From: an uncultured Bacteroidales bacterium
Lineage (GTDB): Bacteria > Bacteroidota > Bacteroidia > Bacteroidales > UBA932
NCBI GenBank assembly: GCA_900316955.1
Contig: ONEX01000002.1
Span: forward strand, 124,001-188,000
Direction of reading: 5' to 3'
Length of the DNA stretch: 64,000 nucleotides
In this document: in pieces, positions 7,559 through 17,433 of the stretch
Layout of the letters: each line of letters opens with the position of its first letter
How positions within the stretch are numbered: position 1 is the first letter of the stretch
Translations under genes and position numbers: made by a program
Notes under the pieces: generated by a model
What the model was told of the DNA's origin: nothing
The model's database searches: none
What the model saw: the letters and a program-made list of their open reading frames with translations, nothing else

Positions 7559-9637
7559 ATGAGAAAGATTTCCGTTATCGGAGCTTCCCTGCTCCTCCTC
7601 GCCCTGGGTTCCTGCTCCCGCGAAAAAGACACCAATCCTGCCGACGGTTTCGTGAAGATGCGCTTCACTGCCGTCGTGGGCGACACCAGAACCGCCTATG
7701 AGGGCGACAAGACCGCCTCGTGGGTGGCCGGCGACGCGATCAGCGTCTATGTCACCAACGGGACCGACGGTCAGGTCGTGACCTTCACGGCCGATGAGTC
7801 ATTGACCTTCGAGGGCAACGTGCCCGCCGGGTACACGACCATCGTCGCCGGCGCCTATCCGGCCGATGCCGCCCATACCTTCGACGCCAACGGCGTGAAA
7901 ACCATTCACTTCCCGGCCACCTACAACCTGGAAGAGGGCGACGATCCGGCTTCCGTCATTCCGCTCGCCGGTACCTTTGCCGACGGCGTGATGACCTTCA
8001 CCCACCCGTTCGGCGTGCTGAAGTTCACCATCAACAACGTCCCCGCCAACGCCACCAGCTTCAAGTTCACCACCTTCGGTCACAGGATCAACGGCAACTA
8101 CGCCCTGGACGAGGAACTGGAGGACACCGTCGTGGACTCCGAGAAGTCCGTGCGCATCACCTTCCCCGAAGCGGCAGGTACCCATACCTTCTACGTGCCG
8201 ATGCCCGCCGGTGAGCTCTACGCCGAGTCTGTCATCTCCCTGTACGATTTTGACAACGAAATCCTCTTCCAGAAGGTCGCATCCAAGGAGATCACCGTGA
8301 CCAAGAACGTCATCAAGCGTATCGCCGCCGTGGAGACCTGGAAGAAGAACGAGGCGTGGCAGGTCAAGTACGTGTACGACTCATATAGCACTTCCGCCGA
8401 GAAGGTCTATTCCTATGTCAACATTTCCGGAACGACCGGTTTATATGACATTTCCCTGTCTACGAAGAGTTACTTCGATTCCCATTATGGCTCCATCGAA
8501 GGTTTCCTCACTTCCAGCTACATCCCCAACAGACAGGCCAGTGGAACCACGCCCAAGTCCGGGGACAAGAATTACTATTATAACAGGCTTACTCCCGGCG
8601 GCGAGTACGTCATGGTTGTCTATGGCGTGGACGAAGACTACAACTTCACCGGCGAATACAACCTCGTCGAATTCGAAGTTCCCGAATTCACCCAGCGCGA
8701 CGACTGGCATCTCACGTTCAGGCCCAGCTATAATGTGAATGGCACCCTCTACCCGGCCGTCCATATCCAGGTCCCTGAAGGAACGTCCTATTCGACCGCG
8801 AACCTGAAGAAAGAAACCTTCCTGAACAATTATGGCGGCGATGTCGCGGCCTACATCTGGACCCGGGTCAATCCCTCCACCTCGGTTACCATCCGGACGA
8901 GCAAGGACATCAACCTGTATTTCAGCTCGCTGGATGAAACGGACTATGTCTACATTGTCTACGGTATTCGCGAAGCGGAGCAAACGGGCGGCAATCGGAT
9001 ACTCACCTATGATTACGCCGTGTTGGAGTACACCTATGTCAAGCCGTCCGACGAGCCCACGGCCGCCTACAGCGCCTGGCTTGGAAAATGGACGGTAACG
9101 GAGACCTCCGGCGATGAGCCCTTCACCGATACCTGGACCATCTCCGCCAAGAACAACAACGCTTCCTATACGATTACGGGGTTGGTAAAAAGGAATAGCT
9201 GGGAAGTCCTCGGACTCTTCGAGGAAGATGGCACCCTTCTCATCAAGGCCCAGAAGAATATTGCTACGACGACGACCAGCTCCGGCTACGAGGCAACCGT
9301 GAACCTGTATGGCAAGAGAGCTGACGGAAAGACCTACACCGGCACCTATGATTTGATGCGTGCGACGCTGGATGCTTCGAATCCGGATGCCGCCATGCTT
9401 ACTCCGCCTTCGACTTCGTCTCTCTATGTTTCTTACCTGTTCTATGGAAACTATACGGATGATGAAGGTACAGCCAGATCTGTGACATGGTCAAAAGGAA
9501 CGCGGTCCAATTCCGCGACCATGACCCGCGTCGTCGAAGAGGGTGTCATGGCTCCGGACGGATGGGATGAGGCGGCTGAGGATTTCACGATGGGCCCTGA
9601 GCCCGTGGTGGTGGTCGACGCCCTCCCTGGGGAGTAG
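7559..9637 (+). CDS. Fimbrillin-like (Mfa-like) lipoprotein with Fn3-like repeats
   Basis: The ATG at 7559 follows AAGGAGG; the frame extends upstream to 7526 but would overlap the peptide gene. The 692-residue product has signal peptide MRKISVIGASLLLLA with lipobox LGSC. The fimbrillin-type N-domain (KMRFTAVVGDTRTAYEG, then ASWVAGDAISVYV) extends to about residue 255. Two Fn3-like stretches follow, including LTPGGEYVMVVYGVDED and a second ending near EAEQTGGNRILTYDY. The C-terminal beta-rich domain begins YSAWLGKWTVTETSG, a lipocalin-like opening. Architecture parallels the 2951-4591 lipoprotein, and both have a small acidic peptide gene immediately upstream. It is likely outer-membrane and surface-exposed; ligand unknown. 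Confidence 0.8.
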   Translation: MRKISVIGASLLLLALGSCSREKDTNPADGFVKMRFTAVVGDTRTAYEGDKTASWVAGDAISVYVTNGTDGQVVTFTADESLTFEGNVPAGYTTIVAGAYPADAAHTFDANGVKTIHFPATYNLEEGDDPASVIPLAGTFADGVMTFTHPFGVLKFTINNVPANATSFKFTTFGHRINGNYALDEELEDTVVDSEKSVRITFPEAAGTHTFYVPMPAGELYAESVISLYDFDNEILFQKVASKEITVTKNVIKRIAAVETWKKNEAWQVKYVYDSYSTSAEKVYSYVNISGTTGLYDISLSTKSYFDSHYGSIEGFLTSSYIPNRQASGTTPKSGDKNYYYNRLTPGGEYVMVVYGVDEDYNFTGEYNLVEFEVPEFTQRDDWHLTFRPSYNVNGTLYPAVHIQVPEGTSYSTANLKKETFLNNYGGDVAAYIWTRVNPSTSVTIRTSKDINLYFSSLDETDYVYIVYGIREAEQTGGNRILTYDYAVLEYTYVKPSDEPTAAYSAWLGKWTVTETSGDEPFTDTWTISAKNNNASYTITGLVKRNSWEVLGLFEEDGTLLIKAQKNIATTTTSSGYEATVNLYGKRADGKTYTGTYDLMRATLDASNPDAAMLTPPSTSSLYVSYLFYGNYTDDEGTARSVTWSKGTRSNSATMTRVVEEGVMAPDGWDEAAEDFTMGPEPVVVVDALPGE

Positions 9638-9658
9638 CCTTTCCCCCTTGCTGAACAG

Positions 9659-9688
9659 GGCGGCCGGGACCGGAGGGTTCCGGCCGCC
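9659..9688 (+). terminator. Rho-independent terminator
   Basis: GGCGGCCGG (9659-9667) pairs perfectly with CCGGCCGCC (9680-9688) over a 12-nt loop and is followed by TCTTGTTT. It lies 22 nt past the lipoprotein stop. Confidence 0.75.
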
Positions 9689-9708
9689 TCTTGTTTACGG
9701 CCGCCGAT

Positions 9709-9739
9709 TTTGAAAAAATGGGCCTTAGCATTATCTTTG
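9709..9739 (+). promoter_or_regulatory. Bacteroidota promoter, TTTG-N19-TATCTTTG
   Basis: TTTG at 9709-9712 and TATCTTTG at 9732-9739 are separated by 19 nt, the canonical Bacteroidota spacing. The translation start of the secreted protein follows 14-20 nt downstream. Confidence 0.8.
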
Positions 9740-9759
9740 CAGCGCAAAGAAGTATGAAC

Positions 9760-10593
9760 ATGAAGCGACTGACTCTTTTTTTCGCCCTGCTCGCGGTGAG
9801 CACGGCCCTTTTTGCCCAAGGAAAGGTAACCACCCGGAAACACCTGTTCTCCGACTTCTCCGACAAGATCACGAAGGTCGTGATGAGCGGGAACGAGATA
9901 CTGGACGGCGCGCTGCGCCAGGAGGTGGTGGACCTGTGGACCGCCTCCCCCTTCGAGTTCTGCTCGATGGCCGAGTACGAGTCCCTCAAGAAATCGGACA
10001 CCTACTATTTCCTCCTCATGACGGCCGGCCAGGCCAAGGGCGAGGAAGAGCCCATGGTCCGTTTCCTGACGCTGGAGAAGGGCGGGGCTGACAAGGGTGA
10101 CAACGTCGCCCTCCGGACCGAGGTCATCTCCCTGCCCCTGTGCCCCGTGGAGGGCGGTTCCGGGCGGGAACTCGTGTTCCTCCCGGCCCTCGTGAAGGGC
10201 ATCCAGGAGTTCACGGCAGAGGCCATGGACTCCGAGAAGGTCGCCTACTCCGGCATGACCTGGTTCAACGGACACTTCGACAAGAAAGGCGCGATCAAGC
10301 GCATCTACCTCGCCAAGGAGGACATCTCCGAGTCCGTCTCCACGAAGGAACGTGAAAAGTACATGGACGAGGACATCATCCTCTGCGACGAGGACGAGGC
10401 CGACAAGGCCTACACCGACAAGACCTACAACACGCTGGTCAGCTACACCGTCTCCGCCGGCACCTGGAGCTACAAGATGCTCATCGAGGCCGATACGGAC
10501 ACCGTCTATTACATCCGCAAGCACAAGGTCACTGCGAAGAACGCCCCCGGCTTCCTCACGGACGACCTCAAACGGATCTCAAGGAAGCGGTAA
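9760..10593 (+). CDS. Secreted/periplasmic protein of unknown function
   Basis: The start is at ATG 9760 (MKRLTLFFALLAVSTALFAQ, a clean signal peptide cut after AQ) or the in-frame ATG at 9754; starts further upstream fall on the promoter. The mature part is about 255 residues, rich in charged residues, with no lipobox or transmembrane segment. It has phrases such as SDKITKVVMSGNEILDGALR, MTWFNGHFDKKGAIKRIYLA and YYIRKHKVT. No family is recognised. The stop overlaps the next start (TAATG), so it is translationally coupled to the M16 peptidase gene, which suggests a joint role. Confidence 0.8.
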   Translation: MKRLTLFFALLAVSTALFAQGKVTTRKHLFSDFSDKITKVVMSGNEILDGALRQEVVDLWTASPFEFCSMAEYESLKKSDTYYFLLMTAGQAKGEEEPMVRFLTLEKGGADKGDNVALRTEVISLPLCPVEGGSGRELVFLPALVKGIQEFTAEAMDSEKVAYSGMTWFNGHFDKKGAIKRIYLAKEDISESVSTKEREKYMDEDIILCDEDEADKAYTDKTYNTLVSYTVSAGTWSYKMLIEADTDTVYYIRKHKVTAKNAPGFLTDDLKRISRKR

Positions 10594-11855
10594 TGCGGAG
10601 CGGAACGGCACCCTGCGGACTCCGGTACGCCGTCCGGCGCGGCGGGTCCGCTGTCGGTTACTGCGCCCTGAGCATGCGCTGCGGGACGCGGGACGAGGAC
10701 GGATTCGGCAACGGCATCGCCCATTTCGCGGAGCATACGATGTTCCGCGGGACGGCGCGCAAGAGCGCTTCCGTCATCAACAGTTACTTGGACCGCCTGG
10801 GCGGCGAACTCAACGCCTATACCACCAAGGAGGAGATCGTCCTGCACGCCACCGTGCTGAAGGAGGACCTCGGGAAGGCCGCCGGCCTGCTCTTCGAGCT
10901 GGCGACGGAGGCCACCTTCCCCGACGCCGAGATCGAGACCGAGCGGGGCGTCGTCTTGGACGAGATCATCTCCTACAAGGACAATCCGGTCGAGGACGTG
11001 TACGACAAGTTCGAAGGCATGCTCTTCGAGGGACATCCCCTGGGCCTGCCCATCCTAGGCACCTCCGCGTCCGTCCGCCGCATCAAGCCGGCGGACCTCC
11101 GCCGCTTCGCCCGCACCTTCTTCATTCCCGCCCGCATGGCCTTCACGGTCGTCGCGGACCTGGATGAAAAAGTGATGGAAAAACGGGTGCTGAGGCTGGT
11201 GGAGAAGCTGTTCGGAGAGATCCCCGGTCAAGCCGGGGATGACGCAAAGAATAACCGGGAGCTCCTGAATGCTCCCGTCATTCCCGGCTCGACCGGGAAT
11301 CTGCCCTTCGACAAGACCGTGGACAAGCGGAACCATGAGGTGAACGCCGTCATCGGCAACCGGGCGCCGTCGCTGTACGACAGCGAGGACCGCATCACGG
11401 CCGCCGTGCTGTGCAACATCCTCGGCGGGCCGGCGTCGAACTCCCTACTGAACAAGGTCCTGCGCGAAAAGAACGGCTGGGTGTACGGCGTGGAGTGCAC
11501 CTACACGCAGTATGCCGACACCGGCATCGCCGCCATCACCTTCGGCTGCGACAAGCCCAACCTGGAACGGTGCCTGTCGACACTGGACAAGATTCTCGCG
11601 CGCATCCGCGAGGTCCCGCTCTCCGAGCGCACCCTGAAGGCTTACAAGAAGCAGCTCCTCGGGCAGCTCGCCATCTCCTCCGACAACGGTGAGGCGCAGT
11701 GCCTGTCCATGGGCAAGAGCCTCCTCGCCTGGGGCCGCATCGACACCAGCGCCGAAATGCGCGCCCGCATCGAAGCCGTCACCCCGGCCGCCCTGCAGGC
11801 CATGGCCCGGCGCCTCTTCGATCCGGAGACCCTCTCCCGGCTGATTTACCTGTAA
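10593..11855 (+). CDS. M16-family zinc metallopeptidase (insulinase/processing-peptidase type) with palindrome insertions
   Basis: This 420-residue protein has the inverted zinc motif HFAEH near residue 44 with the downstream Glu in ETERGVVLDEI. The N-terminal M16 half is followed by the inactive C-terminal half (IGNRAPSLYDSEDRITAAVL, then NGWVYGVECTYTQYADTG). No signal peptide is seen, so a cytoplasmic role is likely. Between the halves, residues about 209-237 read EIPGQAGDDAKNN and VIPGSTGNLPF and are translated from two GC-rich palindromes (11220-11244, 11277-11303). That segment is unlike the family and is probably inserted repeat sequence kept in frame. Start by TAATG overlap with the upstream gene. 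Confidence 0.9.
   Translation: MRSGTAPCGLRYAVRRGGSAVGYCALSMRCGTRDEDGFGNGIAHFAEHTMFRGTARKSASVINSYLDRLGGELNAYTTKEEIVLHATVLKEDLGKAAGLLFELATEATFPDAEIETERGVVLDEIISYKDNPVEDVYDKFEGMLFEGHPLGLPILGTSASVRRIKPADLRRFARTFFIPARMAFTVVADLDEKVMEKRVLRLVEKLFGEIPGQAGDDAKNNRELLNAPVIPGSTGNLPFDKTVDKRNHEVNAVIGNRAPSLYDSEDRITAAVLCNILGGPASNSLLNKVLREKNGWVYGVECTYTQYADTGIAAITFGCDKPNLERCLSTLDKILARIREVPLSERTLKAYKKQLLGQLAISSDNGEAQCLSMGKSLLAWGRIDTSAEMRARIEAVTPAALQAMARRLFDPETLSRLIYL
11220..11303. repeat. Two covarying palindromes inside the M16 peptidase gene
   Basis: TCCCCGG-TCAAG-CCGGGGA followed by TGACG (from 11220) and GTCA-TTCCCGG-CTCGA-CCGGGAA-TCT (from 11277) are the same element in opposite orientations. Stem arms differ (TCCCCGG versus TTCCCGG) but each is matched by its own partner. 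Both are read in frame. Confidence 0.75.
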
Positions 11856-11875
11856 TCGCTCCCCCAGGACGATAA

Positions 11876-11965
11876 AAACTGCTGATGGTGGTCCAGTCAC
11901 GGGACCACCATCAGCAGTTTACCCCTGTTTTTGCCGACGGTGGTCCAGCCGTTGGACCACCATCG
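11876..11965. terminator. Tandem hairpins between convergent genes, with shared arm sequence
   Basis: A perfect 19-bp stem (11876-11894 with 11902-11920, loop 7 nt) ends in AAACTG/CAGTTT and could terminate both converging transcripts. A second 13-bp stem (11935-11947 with 11953-11965, one G-T pair) repeats the inner arm GGTGGTCC/GGACCACC. The two hairpins are therefore related copies, not independent terminators. Confidence 0.7.
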
Positions 11966-11972
11966 ACACAGG

Positions 11973-12842
11973 CTATTTGTTCAGATTGATGAACGGCAGG
12001 GCGCTGGAGCCGTTGAACTGCGGGAGTTCGCCGTTCCACTTCTCGATGGCGTACTGCTGGACGAGGAGGGCGTTCAGGGAGGCGGCGACCACGCGGTTGT
12101 AGTAGGCCTCGCCGTCGCCCGTGATCTTCTGCGCCTCGGCCTCACCCTTGGCCTTCGCGATGGCGATCTTCGCCTCGGCTTCGGCCTCTTTCACCTTGTT
12201 CTCGGCCTTGAGGGCGTTCTGGACGGCCTCGTTCTTGGCGTTGATGGCTTCGGTCAATGAAGCCGGCGGGTCGATCTTCGTCGTGAACTCGCGGACGATG
12301 AAGCCTTCGGCGTTCATGGACTCGTCCAGACGCGCGCGGACCTCGGTCTCGAACTTGGCGCGGTTCGCCATCAGCTCGTCGGACGTGTAATTGTTCGCGC
12401 AGGTGCGGTAGGCCTCGAAGATACAGGTGTTGATGTAGCCCATCTCCAGTTCGCGGACCGGCTTGCGGTATTTGACGAAAATGTCCACAGCCTTGTTCTC
12501 GTCGATCTGATAGGCGAGGGTCGGGGTCATGGAGAAGATGGCCGCGTCCTTGGGGTTCACCGTGAAGGGTTCATAGGTAACCCGCTGGATATAAGTCGGA
12601 TACTCGAAGATGCTCTCGGTGATGGGGTTGTACCACACCCAGCCGCGGCAGGTGCCTTCCACACCGCCGCGAAGCTCCGCGTTGGAAGACCATTTCTTGA
12701 ACTTGATGCCCACGGCCGCCGAGTCGATGGTCGTGCAGCAGGAGGCCATCACGATGATGGTGAGGATGGTGACGCCAAGGGAAATCCAGGTGGCCTTTCC
12801 GATGGAGAACTTGTGGGGCTTGATGGTTTTCGTTGCTTGCAT
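11973..12842 (-). CDS. SPFH/band-7 (prohibitin-like) membrane-anchored protein
   Basis: This 289-residue protein has one N-terminal hydrophobic anchor (ISLGVTILTIIVMASC, residues about 21-36) and an SPFH domain (TTIDSAAVGIKFKKW, then YPTYIQRVTYEPF) to about residue 200. A long Ala/Glu/Lys-rich helix follows (NALKAENKVKEAEAEAKIAIA), typical of stomatin/prohibitin oligomerisation. It is likely a scaffold on the inner membrane with the C-terminal part folded as a ring. It lies 18 nt downstream of metG. Family membership is clear, precise role not. Confidence 0.9.
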   Translation of the reverse strand: MQATKTIKPHKFSIGKATWISLGVTILTIIVMASCCTTIDSAAVGIKFKKWSSNAELRGGVEGTCRGWVWYNPITESIFEYPTYIQRVTYEPFTVNPKDAAIFSMTPTLAYQIDENKAVDIFVKYRKPVRELEMGYINTCIFEAYRTCANNYTSDELMANRAKFETEVRARLDESMNAEGFIVREFTTKIDPPASLTEAINAKNEAVQNALKAENKVKEAEAEAKIAIAKAKGEAEAQKITGDGEAYYNRVVAASLNALLVQQYAIEKWNGELPQFNGSSALPFINLNK

Positions 12843-12860
12843 ATCGGGGAGTATTTGTGT

Positions 12861-15080
12861 TTATCCAATCTGGGCGCCGTTGGCGACGACTTCCTGCGGG
12901 GTGATGAAGCGCATCTTGCCGTCGCCCTGCTTGGCCATCAGGATCATGCCCTTGGACTCGATGCCGCGGATGGTGCGGGGGGCGAGGTTCGCGAGGATGC
13001 AGATCTGCTTGCCCAGCATGTCCTCCGGGCTGTAGTATTCGGCGATGCCGGAGACGATCGTGCGGGTGTCGATGCCCGTGTCGATGGTGAGCTTCAGGAG
13101 CTTGTCGGTCTTGGGGACGCGCTCGGCCGCGAGGACCGTGGCCGTGCGGATGTCCATCGCGCCGAACTGGTCGAAGGTCACCTCGGGCTTCTGCGGCTCG
13201 ACCTTCTTCGCGGCCTCCTCGGCGGCCTTGGCGGCCTCGGCCGCTTCGCGCTCGGCCTTGATGGCCGCGAGGCGGGCAATCTGCGCGTCCACGACGCTGT
13301 CCTCGATCTTCTGGAACAGCAGGACGCTCTCGCCGAGGGCGTGGCCGGCGGGCAGGAGCTCGGGCGTGCCCAGCATCGACCAGGACAGGACGATAGATTC
13401 CCGATCGGGGTCGGGAATGACGCCGTTTTCCGTCATGCCCGGCTTGACCGGGCATCCCTTGGTATGCAGGGCCTTGCCCTCGCCCGGCTTGTAGAAGTTC
13501 ACGGTCGGGGCGCCTTCGCCGGCGCGGTGGTCGGTGCCGGCGTCGATGCCCACGCGGAGGATGTCGCGGAGCTTGCCCGCGCTGAACGGGGTGAAGGGCT
13601 CGAAGGCGATGGCGAGATCGGCGCAGATCTGCAGGCAGGTGTACAGGATGGAGGCGGTGCGGTCCATGTCGGTCTTCGCCACCTTCCAGGGCTCCATGTC
13701 GGAGATGTACTTGTTGCCGATGCGGGCGATGTTCATCGCCTCCTTCAGGGCCTCGCGGAAGTGGAAGGTCTCCACATACTTCTCCAGGGCCTCCTTGCAG
13801 GGGACGATGGAGGCGAGCGTCTCGGCGTCGATGGGCTCCGGCTTCAGGTTCTCCGGAACGACACCGTTGAAAAACTTGTGCGTGAGGACGACGGCGCGGT
13901 TCACGAAGTTGCCGAACACGGCGACGAGCTCCGAGTTGTTGCGCTGCTGGAAGTCCTTCCAGGTGAAGTCGTTGTCCTTGGTTTCCGGGGCGTTCGCCGT
14001 GAGGACATACCGCAGGACGTCCTCCTGGCCCGGGAACTGCTCCTCGTACTCATGGACCCAGACGGCCCAGTTGCGGGAGGTGGAGATCTTGTCGCCCTCG
14101 AGGTTCAGGAACTCGTTGGCGGGGACGTTCTCCGGGAGAACGAAGTCGCCGTAGGCCTTGAGCATGGACGGGAACACGATGCAGTGGAACACGATGTTGT
14201 CCTTGCCGATGAAGTGCACGAGACGGGTCTCCGGATCCTTCCACCACTTCTCCCAGCTCTGAGGGAGGAGTTCCTTGGTGTTGGAGATATAGCCGATGGG
14301 CGCGTCGAACCAGACATAGAGGACCTTGCCCTCGGCGCCTTCCACGGGCACCGGGACACCCCAGTCCAGGTCGCGGCTCACGGCGCGGGGCTGCAGGCCG
14401 CCGTCCAGCCAGCTCTTGCACTGGCCGTACACGTTCGTCTTCCATTCCTTGTGCTGCTCCAGGATCCAGTCGCGGAGCCAGGGCTCGTACTGGTCCAGCG
14501 GGAGATACCAGTGCTTGGTCTTCACCTTCTTGGGCGTGGAGCCGGACAGGGCGGAGCGCGGGTCGATCAGTTCCTCCGGGCTCAGCGTGGAGCCGCATTT
14601 CTCGCACTGGTCGCCGTAGGCGCCGGGATTGCCGCACTTGGGGCAGGTGCCCACGATGTAGCGGTCCGCGAGGAAGGTCTTCGCTTCCTCGTCATAGTAC
14701 TGTTCTGTCTCCTTCGTGATGAACTTGCCCTCGTCGTACAGCTTCCGGAAGAACTCGGATGCGGTCTTGTCATGGACCTCCGAGGTCGTGCGGGAGTAGA
14801 TGTCGAAGTTGATGCCGAGGCCGGTGAAGGCGTCCTTCATCACCTGGTGGTACTTGTCCACGATGTCCTGCGGGGTGACGCCCTGGGCGCGCGCCTTGAT
14901 GGTGATGGGCACGCCGTGCTCGTCGGAGCCGCACACGAAGACGACGTCCTCGCCCCGCATGCGGAGGTAGCGGACATAGATGTCGCCGGGGATGTAGGCA
15001 CCGGCCAGGTGGCCGATATGGACAGGACCGTTCGCGTACGGAAGGGCGCAGGTCACGAGGGTTCTCTTGTGGTCGTTCAT
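12861..15080 (-). CDS. metG: Methionyl-tRNA synthetase with C-terminal tRNA-binding domain
   Basis: The ATG at 15080 ([18 protein letters not shown]) overlaps the dnaG stop (ATGA). The 739-residue enzyme charges tRNA-Met. It shows the HIGH motif as HIGHLAG near residue 22 and a zinc knuckle (CPKCG and CEKCGS, near 145-165). The KMSKS-like motif reads KISTS near residue 336, a known Bacteroidota variant. An anticodon-binding helical domain and a C-terminal EMAP/Trbp111-like domain ([20 protein letters not shown] to the end) follow. Between about residues 526 and 555 lies a non-family segment ([19 protein letters not shown]) translated from two palindromes. Confidence 0.95.
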   Translation of the reverse strand: MNDHKRTLVTCALPYANGPVHIGHLAGAYIPGDIYVRYLRMRGEDVVFVCGSDEHGVPITIKARAQGVTPQDIVDKYHQVMKDAFTGLGINFDIYSRTTSEVHDKTASEFFRKLYDEGKFITKETEQYYDEEAKTFLADRYIVGTCPKCGNPGAYGDQCEKCGSTLSPEELIDPRSALSGSTPKKVKTKHWYLPLDQYEPWLRDWILEQHKEWKTNVYGQCKSWLDGGLQPRAVSRDLDWGVPVPVEGAEGKVLYVWFDAPIGYISNTKELLPQSWEKWWKDPETRLVHFIGKDNIVFHCIVFPSMLKAYGDFVLPENVPANEFLNLEGDKISTSRNWAVWVHEYEEQFPGQEDVLRYVLTANAPETKDNDFTWKDFQQRNNSELVAVFGNFVNRAVVLTHKFFNGVVPENLKPEPIDAETLASIVPCKEALEKYVETFHFREALKEAMNIARIGNKYISDMEPWKVAKTDMDRTASILYTCLQICADLAIAFEPFTPFSAGKLRDILRVGIDAGTDHRAGEGAPTVNFYKPGEGKALHTKGCPVKPGMTENGVIPDPDRESIVLSWSMLGTPELLPAGHALGESVLLFQKIEDSVVDAQIARLAAIKAEREAAEAAKAAEEAAKKVEPQKPEVTFDQFGAMDIRTATVLAAERVPKTDKLLKLTIDTGIDTRTIVSGIAEYYSPEDMLGKQICILANLAPRTIRGIESKGMILMAKQGDGKMRFITPQEVVANGAQIG
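13395..13458. repeat. Two covarying palindromes inside metG
   Basis: ATTCCCGA-TCGGGG-TCGGGAAT followed by GACG (from about 13396) and CGTCAT-GCCCGG-CTTGA-CCGGGC-ATC (from 13431) are inverted relative to each other. They match the elements in the M16 peptidase and hydF genes. The second has stem GCCCGG/CCGGGC, so both arms changed together relative to the TTCCCGG version. Confidence 0.75.
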
Positions 15081-17053
15081 TTCAATCTTCCGAGTTTGAT
15101 ATTGATTTTTTTCTTGAGTTCGTTGATGCGCTCCAGCGTGGTGAAGATCTCGCGCTGCCGGTCGGGACCGGCCGTGGCGAGCTCCCGCGTCAGGACCGCC
15201 TGGTCCGCCTGGAGCCGCTTGATGTGATAGGCCAGGATGGCCTTGGGGACGAAGTTCGTCAGCCAGGACTCCCGGGTGGTCAGGGCCGCCTGGAAGTTCT
15301 TGACCGTGAGTTCGTACTTGTCGTCGGAGAGCTGGGAGGCGACGAAGCGGACGGCGTCGTCGGCCCCGTTCAGGAGGTCGCGGATGATCTCGTCCTGCCC
15401 CTTGCCGGCTTCGTACAGGGCGAAATACGCCTCGTAGGTGCGCTGGTAGGCATCGTTCGCGAAATCGATCCCGTCGCCGGCGAGGGCCGTGTCGATGAAC
15501 TCGGCCACGGTCTGCGGGGTCTCCGAATAGAATTCCGAGTCGCTCTCGAACGTGAGCGGGGTGCTGCCGTCCCGGAGGATGAAGCCCAGGAGCTCGCGCT
15601 CGGACGGGGCCAGGAGCGGGCTCTGCGTCTCCAGGGCGCGGAGTTCGTTCACCGGGGGCGTATAGGTCGATTCCTGTGGCCGGGGTGCCTCTTCCTCGCG
15701 GCGGGCGCGCACAGCTTCGCGCTGCGCCTGCGTCCGCTCCTCCCCCTGGATCTTCTCCCGGGTGCGGCGGATGCGGTCCGTGAGGATGTCCGCGTCGATG
15801 TGGAACTTCGCGGAAATGGCGTCGGTATAGACCGACCGCTTCACCGCGTCGGGGATGCCGGCGACGGTGTCCGCGATGTCGTTGATGAGGTTCGCCCGCT
15901 TGAGCGGATCGTCCCCCGCCTCGCCCAGCAGGAGGTCCGCCTTGAAGGCGATGAAGTCCTGCTCGTTCGCGGCGATGAAGGCCTCTACTTCCTCCAGCGT
16001 ATGCTTCCGGGCGTAGGAGTCCGGGTCGTCGCCGTCGGGGATGAGGACCACCTTCACGTTCATGCCTTCCTTCAGGATCAGGTCGATGCCCCGGAGGGCG
16101 GCGTGGATGCCGGCCGAGTCGCCGTCGTACATGATGGTGACGTTCTCGGTGAACCGCTTGATGAGGCGGATCTGCTCCACGGTGAGGGAGGTGCCGCTGG
16201 AGGCCACGACGTTCGTGATGCCCAGCTGGTGCATGGACAGGACATCCAGGTAGCCTTCCACGAGGTAGCACTTGTCCGCGCGGGAAATCGCGGACTTGGC
16301 GAAATAGATGCCATACAGGGAGCGGGATTTCACGTAGATTTCCGACTCCTTGGAATTCACGTACTTGGCGATGGACTTGTCGGTGAACAGGGTGCGTCCG
16401 CCGAAGGCGATGACGCGGCCGCTCACCGAATGGATCGGGAACATCACCCGGTCGTAGAAGCGGTCGTGCAGGGAGCCGTCCGTGTCCCACTGGGCGCAGA
16501 GGCCCGTTTCCAGCAGGTATTCGTCCTTGTAGCCCTCCTTCTTCGCCGCTTCCGTGAACGCGCTCTTGGACTTCGGGGCCCATCCCAGGCCGTACTTGGC
16601 GATGGTCTCGTCCTCGAGGCCGCGGGAATGGAAATACTGGACGGCGACGGAGCGGCCTTCGTCCGTCGCAAGCTGGTCCTTGTAGAAGTTGAAGGCGAAC
16701 TCCGAGACGGCGAGGAGGCTCTCGTTGCGCTGGCGCGCGGCGATGTCCTCGGCCGATTCCTCCTTCTCCTTCACCTCGATATGGTACTTGCGGGCCAGGT
16801 ACTTGAGGGCCTCCGTATAGGAGAGCTTCTCGTACTCCATGATAAAGCCCACGGCCGTGCCGGACTTGCCGCAGCCGAAGCACTTGTAGATGCCGCGGGA
16901 AGGCTCCACGTGGAAGGACGGCGTTTTCTCATTGTGGAACGGGCAGCAGGCCCACAGGCTGCTCCCGCGGCGCTTCAGCGTCACGAAATCGCCCACCACG
17001 TCTTCGACGCGGGCCGTGTCCAGAATGAGTTGTACCGTCTCCTGCGGGATCAT
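15077..17053 (-). CDS. dnaG: DNA primase
   Basis: This 658-residue replicative primase has an N-terminal zinc finger ([14 protein letters not shown], then [10 protein letters not shown]), the RNA-polymerase-like domain and a TOPRIM fold. The TOPRIM Glu lies in [14 protein letters not shown] and the DxD in MYDGDSAG. After about residue 430 the C-terminal helicase-interaction region is more variable, with an Arg/Glu-rich linker ([18 protein letters not shown]). It overlaps metG by 3 nt on the same strand and follows a small membrane protein gene with a 3-nt gap. Confidence 0.95.
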   Translation of the reverse strand: MIPQETVQLILDTARVEDVVGDFVTLKRRGSSLWACCPFHNEKTPSFHVEPSRGIYKCFGCGKSGTAVGFIMEYEKLSYTEALKYLARKYHIEVKEKEESAEDIAARQRNESLLAVSEFAFNFYKDQLATDEGRSVAVQYFHSRGLEDETIAKYGLGWAPKSKSAFTEAAKKEGYKDEYLLETGLCAQWDTDGSLHDRFYDRVMFPIHSVSGRVIAFGGRTLFTDKSIAKYVNSKESEIYVKSRSLYGIYFAKSAISRADKCYLVEGYLDVLSMHQLGITNVVASSGTSLTVEQIRLIKRFTENVTIMYDGDSAGIHAALRGIDLILKEGMNVKVVLIPDGDDPDSYARKHTLEEVEAFIAANEQDFIAFKADLLLGEAGDDPLKRANLINDIADTVAGIPDAVKRSVYTDAISAKFHIDADILTDRIRRTREKIQGEERTQAQREAVRARREEEAPRPQESTYTPPVNELRALETQSPLLAPSERELLGFILRDGSTPLTFESDSEFYSETPQTVAEFIDTALAGDGIDFANDAYQRTYEAYFALYEAGKGQDEIIRDLLNGADDAVRFVASQLSDDKYELTVKNFQAALTTRESWLTNFVPKAILAYHIKRLQADQAVLTRELATAGPDRQREIFTTLERINELKKKINIKLGRLK

Positions 17054-17056
17054 GTC

Positions 17057-17359
17057 CTATTCTTTCTCGAAATCCACTTCCTTGGCGCCGGACAGGTCCG
17101 TCACCTGGATCTTGCCGTCATCCACGATCGGGGTGTCATCCGCGCGCCGGGCCTCGGAAGGGCGCTCCACGTCGCGCCGGGATTCTTTCGTCTGCCCCAG
17201 CTGCCTGATCCGTAACGAGAAGTCCCGACCGTACCAGAGGAGGGCCAGGACGCCGATGACGGCGCCCAGGAAACGGCCTTTCACGATCAGGAAAAGGGCC
17301 ACCAGGATGAATAGAAGGTCCTTGCCCAGGGTAAGGAGGATCTGTTGTTTCTGCGTCAT
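17057..17359 (-). CDS. Small membrane protein of unknown function
   Basis: The ATG at 17359 gives 100 residues; the frame's earlier start would fall in the divergent promoter. A hydrophobic stretch at about residues 13-45 (LLFILVALFLIVKGRFLGAV, then IGVLALLWYG) forms one or two membrane passes. A charged cytoplasmic tail follows (QTKESRRDVERPSEARRADD), ending DFEKE. It sits directly upstream of dnaG and is likely cotranscribed. No known family is recognised. Confidence 0.75.
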   Translation of the reverse strand: MTQKQQILLTLGKDLLFILVALFLIVKGRFLGAVIGVLALLWYGRDFSLRIRQLGQTKESRRDVERPSEARRADDTPIVDDGKIQVTDLSGAKEVDFEKE

Positions 17360-17380
17360 GTTTTCTCGCTCAGTTATAAC

Positions 17381-17411
17381 TTGCAAATATACGAAATCTT
17401 CCCTACTTTTG
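17381..17411. promoter_or_regulatory. Divergent promoters: hydG (plus) and the small membrane protein/dnaG/metG operon (minus)
   Basis: Plus strand: TTGC at 17381-17384, then TACTTTTG at 17404-17411 (19-nt spacing), 22 nt before the hydG ATG. Minus strand: CAAATATA at 17384-17391 reads TATATTTG, 24 nt upstream of the membrane-protein ATG. The two elements overlap, so the promoters may interfere. Confidence 0.6.
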
Positions 17412-17433
17412 TGTTCCAAATTCAGTTTTGATC

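Noticed and set aside
12861-16883. A 1340-codon frame that appears to fuse metG with upstream sequence
   Set aside because: The part beyond 15080 is out-of-frame dnaG. MetG has a normal start overlapping the dnaG stop, and the extension is low-complexity Arg/Gly/Pro.
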